DNA of 64,000 nt from the NCBI GenBank assembly GCA_937998355.1, contig CALLDI010000012.1:1-64000 (forward strand). The letters are read 5' to 3'. The stretch comes from an uncultured Eggerthella sp. Lineage in GTDB: Bacteria > Actinomycetota > Coriobacteriia > Coriobacteriales > Eggerthellaceae. The position numbers and the translations under genes were made by a program. The first letter of the stretch is position 1. Every line of letters begins with the position of its first letter. Positions 1 through 6,545 of this stretch are shown piece by piece. The notes beneath the pieces were generated by a model. It was not told the origin of the DNA. It saw only the letters and a list, made by a program, of their open reading frames with translations, and searched no databases.

Positions 1-171
1 AAGATGTGTCTCATATCATCCTTTTCACATGGATGGGTTGAAATGCCTTCAAACGAAAATGATAAGCTAAAACAGGTATTCAAAAGGTCGTTTCATGGGA
101 CATGGGTTGTTAGAGAGTCATTAGAGACGAAAGAAGAAGTTTCGTTGGGTATAATCAGAGATATTTTCTAG
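1..171 (+). CDS. Possible 3' end of a gene entering from the left edge
   Basis: The first reading frame is open from base 1 to a TAG at 169-171, about 56 codons, with charged and hydrophobic residues mixed as in a real protein C-terminus. No domain is recognisable and there is no proof that the frame is used. The stretch is AT-richer than the thioesterase that follows 16 bases later. It could equally be plain intergenic DNA that happens to be open. Confidence 0.3.
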   Translation, partial: KMCLISSFSHGWVEMPSNENDKLKQVFKRSFHGTWVVRESLETKEEVSLGIIRDIF

Positions 172-187
172 ACGAAAGAGGTATCTC

Positions 188-679
188 GTGAAGCTCAATC
201 CTGCTCACATCGAAGAAGTGCTGGAGCTCATCAATCAAGGTCCGTACTTCCAGCTACTCAATATCGACATCAAGGTGCTCGAAGAAGGTCGATGCATTTG
301 CGAAGCTGACATCGAGCGCAAGCACATGAACTGCTTCGGTGGCATGCATGGCGGTGCTTATGAGTCCATCATGGATACGGCGGCATATTGGGCGCTCTAT
401 GCGCAGATGCCCGAGGATGCGGGTTTCATCACGCTCGACCAGACGGCGAATCTTGTGCGCGCAGTGCAAGAGGGCACGCACGTACGGTGTGAGGGCCGCG
501 TGGTGAAGCAGGGTGGTTCGATCTGTATCTGTGAAGCGGAGATGGTCGATGAAAAGGGTCGTCTGTTGGGCATGGCCACATCCAAGATGTTCGTTTCGCC
601 TAGCTTGCAGCCCATTAGTGCCGCGATCGACGATCTCGACCCTTCGCGTAAGCTGCCGCCGAAATTCATCGAAGCGTAG
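188..679 (+). CDS. PaaI-type hotdog-fold acyl-CoA thioesterase
   Basis: A 163-residue single hotdog domain protein of the PaaI/YbgC thioesterase group, expected to hydrolyse an acyl-CoA in the cytoplasm. The central helix signature HGGAYESIMDTA lies near residues 54-65, where family members carry their HGG...D active-site segment. The start is a GTG at 188 placed seven bases after AAAGAGG (175-181). It stands alone, followed by tRNA-Val. The substrate cannot be told from sequence; family membership is fairly certain, specificity is not. Confidence 0.8.
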   Translation: MKLNPAHIEEVLELINQGPYFQLLNIDIKVLEEGRCICEADIERKHMNCFGGMHGGAYESIMDTAAYWALYAQMPEDAGFITLDQTANLVRAVQEGTHVRCEGRVVKQGGSICICEAEMVDEKGRLLGMATSKMFVSPSLQPISAAIDDLDPSRKLPPKFIEA

Positions 680-736
680 TTGCTCATGAATTTCCTGCGG
701 ATGGGCGCGAATCATGCTAGAATAGTCAACGCTTAA

Positions 737-811
737 GGACGCTTAGCTCAGCGGGAGAGCATCGCCTTCACACGGCGGGGGTCGCTGGTTCAAACCCAGT
801 AGCGTCCACCA
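737..811 (+). tRNA. tRNA-Val (anticodon CAC)
   Basis: A full cloverleaf is visible: acceptor GGACGCT pairs with AGCGTCC, D arm GCTC/GAGC, anticodon stem TCGCC/GGCGG around loop TTCACAC giving anticodon CAC, and T arm around TTCAAAC. The 3' CCA is encoded. A TAGAAT box at 718-723 is a plausible -10 element. Confidence 0.93.
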
Positions 812-820
812 TGAATAATG

Positions 821-852
821 CGAGGTCAGATATTGTTTCTGACCTCGTTTTT
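821..852 (+). terminator. Rho-independent terminator after tRNA-Val
   Basis: A 9-bp perfect stem, CGAGGTCAG (821-829) with CTGACCTCG (839-847), is followed by TTTTTG. It lies ten bases after the tRNA and should end its transcript. The next 200 bases up to the VapBC promoter hold no gene that I can support. Confidence 0.8.
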
Positions 853-1020
853 GTTTTGACCAAAGCGAATTTAGTTCCGCGTGACACAAATTTGACACCG
901 AGTTTTAGCGTTCAAACCAAATTTGTTCTGCGTTGTCGTTGATGATGAACGGCTTCACTTCGAACCTGAGCTGATTCGGGGTTTCGATCTCGCGCACCTT
1001 ATCGCATCGGTCGCGCCCTG

Positions 1021-1053
1021 TGATATACTTGTCAGTATACTTGTTATGAGGTG
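1021..1053 (+). promoter_or_regulatory. VapBC promoter with tandem operator-like repeats
   Basis: The 9-mer TATACTTGT occurs twice, at 1024-1032 and 1036-1044, 12 bases apart. The first copy contains an extended -10 element, TGATATACT (1021-1029), and the second falls at the expected transcription start. The ribosome site GAGGTGA (1048-1054) follows at once. This arrangement suits autorepression by the toxin-antitoxin complex, which is usual for vapBC operons; binding itself is inferred. Confidence 0.55.
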
Positions 1054-1059
1054 ATACTG

Positions 1060-1296
1060 ATGGCGCAACTTTCGCTCTATATGACCGAAGAAGATATGGC
1101 TGACTTGAGAAGGGAAGCAGAAGAAGAAGGAAAGTCGATCTCCTCCTATGCGCGCGACATAATTTCTCATCGTCATCAGCTGGAGCGCAGTGGATGGGAA
1201 AAAGGTTGGCCACCGGGCTTCTTCGATCTCTATGGCAGCTCGCCGGATTTCTCTGTACCTGAAGATGCTCTGCCGAAACCAGTAGAGACGTGGTGA
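1060..1296 (+). CDS. vapB: VapB-like antitoxin
   Basis: A 78-residue protein placed directly before a PIN-domain toxin. The N-terminus (MAQLSLYMTEEDMADLRREA) has the beta strand then helix pattern of ribbon-helix-helix DNA-binding antitoxins; the C-terminal half, rich in Pro, Trp and Phe, would wrap the toxin. The ATG at 1060 is chosen over an in-frame start at 1051 because GAGGTGA ends six bases before it. Six bases separate it from the toxin start. The exact antitoxin family is uncertain; the pairing makes the role likely. Confidence 0.75.
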   Translation: MAQLSLYMTEEDMADLRREAEEEGKSISSYARDIISHRHQLERSGWEKGWPPGFFDLYGSSPDFSVPEDALPKPVETW

Positions 1297-1302
1297 TCGG
1301 TC

Positions 1303-1710
1303 ATGTACATGCTCGATACCAATATTCTCGTCGATTTTCTTCGGGGCAGTTCACCTGCCATACTCGACATGCTTCGCAAAAGCGATGCGAGCCTGTTCAA
1401 GATACCCAGCGTCGTGAAAGCGGAACTCCTGCTCGGTGCGCTCAAATCTCAGCACGTGCAACGAGAGAGGAAACGCGTAGAAGCATTGCTCCTTCCTTTC
1501 GAGATCGTGCCATTCGACGATGCATGCGCATCCTGCTATGTGAGCATTCGCGCTCATCTTGAGAAAGTTGGTACACCTATCGGTGCTAACGATCTTCTTA
1601 TCGCAGCCATCGCACGGACGCATTCGGCGGTGCTCCTCACGAACAACGTTGGTGAATTCAGTCGTGTTCCTGGGCTTGCGATCGAGGCGTGGTCAGAAGA
1701 AACCATCTAG
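1303..1710 (+). CDS. vapC: VapC-like PIN-domain ribonuclease toxin
   Basis: A 135-residue PIN-domain protein, the normal size for VapC. The acidic residues that hold the metal are in place: D5 in MLDTN, E41 in VVKAELLLG and D97 in GANDLLIAA, followed by TNNVGEF near 113-119, the usual fourth position. VapC toxins cut tRNA or rRNA and are neutralised by the upstream antitoxin. The two genes are spaced by six bases and share one promoter. The pair may be chromosomal or acquired; nothing nearby shows how it arrived. Confidence 0.88.
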   Translation: MYMLDTNILVDFLRGSSPAILDMLRKSDASLFKIPSVVKAELLLGALKSQHVQRERKRVEALLLPFEIVPFDDACASCYVSIRAHLEKVGTPIGANDLLIAAIARTHSAVLLTNNVGEFSRVPGLAIEAWSEETI

Positions 1711-1791
1711 CTCGTCTTGCATGCCCGCGAAGTTTTCTAACAGGTTTCGAACGAACGCGCGCTTCGGGGGATGCAGGTTTAGAATATATGT

Positions 1792-2736
1792 ATGACTCAG
1801 ACTGAAACGACAGCGAACACCTGCGAACAGTACTACGAAGACCTCTCGATCAACGTGGACGATGTTGCCCTCGTCATCGAGGGTGGTGGCATGCGTGCGA
1901 GCTACACTGCTGGCGCTATCGTCACGCTGCTCGAGAATTGCATCAACTTCAAAGACGTGTACGGCATCTCAGCTGGTTCGAGCCATTCGGTCAACTACGT
2001 TTCACGCGATATTCCGCGCACGAAGGCATCGTTCGTCGATCTGTTGCGCGACCCTAACTACGGGGGAATGAAGAGCTTCCTGCGGGGCGATGGTTACTTC
2101 AACGCGCACTATCTCTACGAAGGGATCGCTGAAGACCTGACGGGCACGGGCGAGCTCTTCGAATTCGACTGGGATACGTTCATCGAGAACCCTGCGAACG
2201 TCCATATCGAGGCGTTCGATTGGGATAGCGGCGAGACGGTCACCTGGACGAAGGAAGATATGCCCACCTTGCGCGACATGATGTTGCGCGTGCGTGCCAG
2301 CTCTACCATGCCCATCTTCATGCCACCCACGGTCATCGAAGAGCGCACCTATATGGATGGCGGCCTCGGTACGAACTGGGGCATCCCGCTCGATACGGCC
2401 ATCCGCGACGGCTACGAGCGCTTCTTCATCGTTCGCACCCAGCCGCGCGGCTACCGTAAGGATCCCATCGGCAAGGGCACGCAAGCCATGTTCAAAGCGG
2501 CTTTCCGCAAGCACCCCTACGTTTGGCGTCAAACGATCGAGCGCCCTCACTACTACAACGAACTCTGCGATCAGATCGAGAAGCTCGAGGCATCGGGCGC
2601 GGCGTACGTCTTCTATCCTGAAGAGATGAACGTCACGAATCGCACGACCGATGTCGACCTTCTGCAGGCATCCTACGAAGCCGGGTACGCGCAAGCTCAA
2701 CGCGAGCTCGACCTTTGGCAGCAGTGGTTGCGATGA
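1792..2736 (+). CDS. Patatin-like phospholipase
   Basis: A 314-residue patatin-family lipid acyl hydrolase. The oxyanion segment EGGGMR is at residues 30-35, the nucleophile is S60 in GISAG, and the dyad aspartate is D189 in YMDGG. It resembles bacterial YjjU-type patatins, which act on phospholipids or small esters. There is no clear ribosome site; a TAGAAT box at 1780-1785 would put the transcript start at or next to the ATG, so the mRNA may be leaderless. Its stop overlaps the start of the next membrane protein (ATGA), suggesting joint translation. Confidence 0.85.
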   Translation: MTQTETTANTCEQYYEDLSINVDDVALVIEGGGMRASYTAGAIVTLLENCINFKDVYGISAGSSHSVNYVSRDIPRTKASFVDLLRDPNYGGMKSFLRGDGYFNAHYLYEGIAEDLTGTGELFEFDWDTFIENPANVHIEAFDWDSGETVTWTKEDMPTLRDMMLRVRASSTMPIFMPPTVIEERTYMDGGLGTNWGIPLDTAIRDGYERFFIVRTQPRGYRKDPIGKGTQAMFKAAFRKHPYVWRQTIERPHYYNELCDQIEKLEASGAAYVFYPEEMNVTNRTTDVDLLQASYEAGYAQAQRELDLWQQWLR

Positions 2737-3392
2737 CCGAACCCAAGGCATTCCTGCTCAAAGAAGAGGACGAGGTCAAGTACTTCGCGCCGAAGACCTG
2801 GTTCTTCTGGCGCGGCATCATCATCTGCTTCTGCGTATTCTCGCTCGTGGGGCATTGGCTCGAGATCCCGTATTGCATGTTCATGGACTGGGCGTTCCAT
2901 GTGGTGGCGGACGATTATGACGTGTGGACCGATCCGCTCTGGGTACCGTACTGGGTCTACGGATTCGGCACGGTCATCATCACGCTCACGCTCTTCCCAC
3001 TCAAGATTCACATTATGGAACAGCGCAAAACACTGTTGGGAGCCATCGTGCAGTTCTTCGTCATCGCGGTGGCGGCTTGCGCGGTGCTCGAACTGGTGAT
3101 GGGCCTACTCATCAATCAGCCTGATGCGACGGGGAAGTACCCCTTCTGGGATAATTCCATCCTGCCGTTCAACATCTTCGGACAGGCGTGGCTCGTGAAC
3201 GATGTCATCCTCGGCGTGGTCGCAGCGTTCTACGTGTTCATCGTGTTCCCGTTCATCCAGAAAGCGTTCTCGCTCATCAAGTCGCGCACGGCGAACCGCT
3301 GGTTCGTATTCGTGGTGATATTTTTCTTGATCGTTTGCGTGCTGGCCTACGTGGTGCCGCATTTCCCTGAACTCTACGATTTCCTCACGTAA
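2733..3392 (+). CDS. Putative ABC-transporter permease-like membrane protein
   Basis: A 219-residue integral membrane protein with about five hydrophobic segments: residues 20-45, 63-85, 93-117, 150-170 and 187-208. Size and pattern recall the PF06541 (CmpB-like putative permease) group common in Coriobacteriia and Firmicutes, but no diagnostic motif proves it. The ATG at 2733 overlaps the patatin stop as ATGA and is preferred to an upstream TTG within the lipase frame. Coupling to a lipase may hint at envelope lipid handling, which is inference only. It converges with the histidine kinase gene, 26 bases away. Confidence 0.55.
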   Translation: MTEPKAFLLKEEDEVKYFAPKTWFFWRGIIICFCVFSLVGHWLEIPYCMFMDWAFHVVADDYDVWTDPLWVPYWVYGFGTVIITLTLFPLKIHIMEQRKTLLGAIVQFFVIAVAACAVLELVMGLLINQPDATGKYPFWDNSILPFNIFGQAWLVNDVILGVVAAFYVFIVFPFIQKAFSLIKSRTANRWFVFVVIFFLIVCVLAYVVPHFPELYDFLT

Positions 3393-3418
3393 CGTTCGTT
3401 CGCACTACGGATCCACAG

Positions 3419-4777
3419 TTAACGGGGGAGGCGGATCGTGAACGTGGTCAGACCGTTACTACTCTCGGCGCTGATGGTTCCCGCATGTGCTTCGACGATC
3501 TCGCGCGCGATCGCAAGTCCCAGTCCGGCGTTCGCGCCTTGTCCGCGCGAGGCGTCCTCACGATAGAACCGTTCGAATATCGCTTCCAAATGCACGGCTG
3601 ATATCTCGCGGCCCCTGTTCGTGGTCGCGAGCACGATCTCGGTATCGCTCACCGTGGCGCATACCGTCACTTCGGTTCCCTGGTCGGCATATGCGATCGC
3701 GTTCTTAACCACGTTGCCCAGCGCGCGTGCCATCTTCGAAGAGTCGATGAAAGCGCTCTTGCCTTCAGGTGCTCGTGTGATGATGGTGATGTCGCGCTCT
3801 TGTGCGGAGATGCCGAATTCATCGGCGACCTGATCAAGGAAGAGGGCGATGTCGACATTCTCGCGCTCGAGCAAGATGGCATCGAGGTTGTAGCGTGTGA
3901 TCTCGAAGAACTCTTCGATCAGCGATTCGAGACGCTCTGCCTTCGCGAGCGCGATACCTGCGAATTCCGCCCGTTTCTCGCGCGGCAGATCGGGTGATTC
4001 CGCGAGCAAGCTCAAATATCCCACCACTGAAGTGAGAGGCGTTCGGATGTCGTGTGCGAGATAGGCGACCAGCTCATTTTTGCGCTGTTCGGCCATTACC
4101 GCAGCCTGTTCGTGGTCGCGGATCTTCTTCTGCAACAATTCGATCTGCTGGGAAGCGATGGTGAGTTCTTCGGGAAGCTCGACGCGGCCACCCTCGATCA
4201 ATCGCGGGTCTGAGATCGCGTTCGAGAGCTTACTGAAATACGACAGCGAACGATTGAGCGTACGGATGATGATGAGGATGAAAACGACCGCGTAGACTGC
4301 GATAGCTATGGGCAGCTTCAGCGATCGGAACAGGTTGTAGACCGAGATGTCGCGAACAGCGATGCGCCCATCTTCGGAGAGCATGCTCTGCACGTTCTGG
4401 CTGCCCACCTTTGAAGCGAGCGTATCGTATTGTTCCGCTGCGATCTCAGTCACGCGTCGCTCGAATTCGGCATAGACATCGGAGGAAGCATCACTGTTCA
4501 TGGCGGCTGCTTTTTCGGTTTCTTCGACGATCACATCAAGCTCCGCTTCGTCGAGACCCAGCTCTTCGAGCGTGCTCGGAGCATAGATCCATTCCGAGGT
4601 GGCATCAGCGATACGGTTGCCAAGCTCGTCGGAGATCGTCAGTTCGAACACTGCGCAAAGGCAAGCGAAGAGCGCCGTCCACGCGAGCAGTAGAACGACC
4701 ATATGACTTAGAAGCTTGTTGCGTAGTACGCGCGCTTGTTCGTTGGTCGGTTTAGTCGTCGCGGCGTGTTTTGGCAT
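3419..4777 (-). CDS. VanS-like membrane sensor histidine kinase
   Basis: A 452-residue kinase. Two membrane segments (about residues 24-47 and 155-173) flank an extracytoplasmic sensor loop of roughly 105 residues. The H-box LAHDIRTPLTSVVGYLSLL near residue 242 is the VanS type, followed by an N-box (NVVKNAIAYA) and glycine-rich G-boxes (ERFYREDASRGQGANAGLGL). It should phosphorylate the response regulator encoded just upstream, whose 3' end it overlaps by 26 bases. No D-Ala-D-Lac ligase, VanX or VanY gene is nearby, so glycopeptide resistance is not implied; a role in cell-wall sensing is inferred. Confidence 0.85.
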   Translation of the reverse strand: MPKHAATTKPTNEQARVLRNKLLSHMVVLLLAWTALFACLCAVFELTISDELGNRIADATSEWIYAPSTLEELGLDEAELDVIVEETEKAAAMNSDASSDVYAEFERRVTEIAAEQYDTLASKVGSQNVQSMLSEDGRIAVRDISVYNLFRSLKLPIAIAVYAVVFILIIIRTLNRSLSYFSKLSNAISDPRLIEGGRVELPEELTIASQQIELLQKKIRDHEQAAVMAEQRKNELVAYLAHDIRTPLTSVVGYLSLLAESPDLPREKRAEFAGIALAKAERLESLIEEFFEITRYNLDAILLERENVDIALFLDQVADEFGISAQERDITIITRAPEGKSAFIDSSKMARALGNVVKNAIAYADQGTEVTVCATVSDTEIVLATTNRGREISAVHLEAIFERFYREDASRGQGANAGLGLAIAREIVEAHAGTISAESSNGLTTFTIRLPR

Positions 4778-5462
4778 CGGATGCCCCTTCGATCTTGTAG
4801 CCGACCCCGAAGACAGTCTCGATGAATGTTTGCGACGAGTCGACCTCAGCCAGTTTCTTCCGCAACCTGCGAATATGGACCATGATGGTGTTCGCGTCGC
4901 TGGCGCGATACTCCTCGTGCCAAACCTCTTCGAACAGTTCCTTGGTCGAAACAGGACGACCTGCGTTGCGAAGTAAGAGCGAGAGGATGCCGAATTCCTT
5001 CGGCGTCAGCTCGAGCTGTTGGTCGTGCAAGGAAGCACGGTGCGCATGGAGATCGACCGTGATGCCTGCAGCGGTGAGCTCTCCTTCGCTCGCGCGGTTC
5101 GCGGTGCTTCTGCGCAGGCGCGCTTTCACGCGCGCCACCAGTTCGCGGGGCTTGAAGGGCTTGGTCACATAATCGTCGCCGCCCAGTGTGAAGCCGACCA
5201 CCTTATCGGCTTCTTCGTCCTTCGCTGAAAGGAAGATGATGGGTACTTCGGAAGTGAGGCGAATCTGTCGACATGCCTCCAGTCCATCCATCTCAGGCAT
5301 CATGATATCGAGAATGACCAGGTCGAAGCTATCGTCCTGTATCAGGCGAACCGCTTCCTTGCCCGTGGTGGCAGCGACGATCTCGAACCCTTCGGGCTCG
5401 AGCGTAGCCCGTACCAATCCCACGATGGCCGGGTCGTCATCGGTTACCAGCAAGCGCGGCAT
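4752..5462 (-). CDS. VanR-like OmpR-family response regulator
   Basis: A 236-residue regulator: receiver domain (residues 1-115) with acidic pocket DDD near 8-10, phosphoacceptor Asp in LVILDIMMPEMDG near residue 52 and the conserved Lys in YVTKPF; then an OmpR winged helix ending in FGVGYKIE. AAAGAGG lies eight bases before the ATG. It is the first gene of a two-gene operon with the kinase and is divergent from the C39-like peptidase. A TTAAGA/TTAAGG direct repeat between the two genes is a reasonable binding site. Confidence 0.88.
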   Translation of the reverse strand: MPRLLVTDDDPAIVGLVRATLEPEGFEIVAATTGKEAVRLIQDDSFDLVILDIMMPEMDGLEACRQIRLTSEVPIIFLSAKDEEADKVVGFTLGGDDYVTKPFKPRELVARVKARLRRSTANRASEGELTAAGITVDLHAHRASLHDQQLELTPKEFGILSLLLRNAGRPVSTKELFEEVWHEEYRASDANTIMVHIRRLRKKLAEVDSSQTFIETVFGVGYKIEGASDAKTRRDD

Positions 5463-5550
5463 GTGAGACCTCTTTCTCGATCTTATCGTCTACTTCATTT
5501 TAGTGTCCCCGCGCAGTTCTGTCTCAAAGAGCCTATCGACTCGATGGAAA

Positions 5551-5569
5551 GTTAAGAGATTCTTAAGGC
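5551..5569. promoter_or_regulatory. Putative response-regulator box between VanR-like gene and peptidase
   Basis: GTTAAGAGATTCTTAAGGC contains TTAAGA (5552-5557) and TTAAGG (5563-5568), start to start 11 bases, the spacing used by OmpR/PhoB-family dimers. The same stretch also reads as an inverted repeat (TTAAGA-GAT-TCTTAA). It sits 78-95 bases before the peptidase ATG and about 90 bases upstream of the regulator. Function is inferred. Confidence 0.45.
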
Positions 5570-5645
5570 TTTGTTATGGGAAGGGTAAGGCGGGTTTGCG
5601 AGAGGATTGAAATGCGAGGTCGCATCGTGAGAAAGGGGCAGTGAA

Positions 5646-6536
5646 ATGCAGCAATCTTATGAGAACCAGCCGCTCGTTTGGCGCGAAGTACCCGCCGATC
5701 GTTTCTCGCGTGATGTGGCGCAGTATAAAGCCCGTACGGAGAACGAATGGCATGATCGCCTTCAACAAAATGTCTTTCCCGATCGTTCGCGGCGCGATCC
5801 AGGCTCGGCTTTTCAACGCTGTATCTCATCGTCGTATTATCGACGCTCGTTCGATCGTTCGCGACGTGTTCAAGGGCGAGCAGATTCGCTAACTCGTCTG
5901 CTCCCCAAGGTCCTCATCGCGCTCGCGGTCGTCTTCGTCATCGTCGCAGCTTACGGTTCGTTCACTGCGGACGCGCAAGGGGCGGGCGATGGTGGTGTCG
6001 TTGCTCAAGACGACGTGGTGAAGAGCACGGACAAGAGCGCGTGGATCAAGGGTAAGATGCCGTATCTCTATCAGACCGATGGCGAGTGGGCTACGCGTTC
6101 GTATGCGGGAGGCACCATGGCTGATTCCGCATGCGGTCCTACGTGCATGTCGATGGTGTACGTCTACCTGACCGGTAAGAGGGATCGCGATCCTGCTCAG
6201 ATGGCTGCGTTCAGCGAGCAAAGAGGTTTCACGGAAAGCGGCATGACCACGTGGGCCTTCATGACCGAGGGTGCGCAGATGCTCGGGCTCACCTCGCGTG
6301 AATTGCCGGCCGACGAATCAACCATTCGTGCAGAACTCGCTGCGGGTCATCCTATCATCGTGAGCGTTTCGCCTGGCGACTTCACGACCGTGGGACACTT
6401 CATCGTGCTCGAAGGCACGGATGCGTTCGGCCGCATACTCGTGCGCGATCCGAATAGTCCCGAGCGATCGGGGCAGGCGTGGGACCTTTCTCGTATCCTC
6501 TCGCAGACGCGCAATCTGTGGTCGTTCTCGGCGTAG
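5646..6536 (+). CDS. Membrane-anchored C39-like (papain-fold) peptidase
   Basis: A 296-residue protein. An arginine-rich cytoplasmic N-terminus (about 1-83) precedes one membrane segment (about 86-106), so the catalytic part faces outside. That part matches the C39_2 peptidase-like group: Cys in DSACGPTCMSM, His in VGHFIVLEG and an Asp in VRDPNSP. Such proteins act on peptides or cell-wall material. It is divergent from the VanRS-like system, which may control it. The ten-base gap to asnB suggests co-transcription. The long basic N-terminus is unlike most family members and may be partly untranslated; later starts cannot be excluded. Confidence 0.72.
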   Translation: MQQSYENQPLVWREVPADRFSRDVAQYKARTENEWHDRLQQNVFPDRSRRDPGSAFQRCISSSYYRRSFDRSRRVQGRADSLTRLLPKVLIALAVVFVIVAAYGSFTADAQGAGDGGVVAQDDVVKSTDKSAWIKGKMPYLYQTDGEWATRSYAGGTMADSACGPTCMSMVYVYLTGKRDRDPAQMAAFSEQRGFTESGMTTWAFMTEGAQMLGLTSRELPADESTIRAELAAGHPIIVSVSPGDFTTVGHFIVLEGTDAFGRILVRDPNSPERSGQAWDLSRILSQTRNLWSFSA

Positions 6537-6545
6537 GGGTTCGTC

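Noticed and set aside
3419..5462. A glycopeptide-resistance locus
   Set aside because: Only the sensor and regulator resemble VanRS; no ligase, VanX or VanY gene is present.
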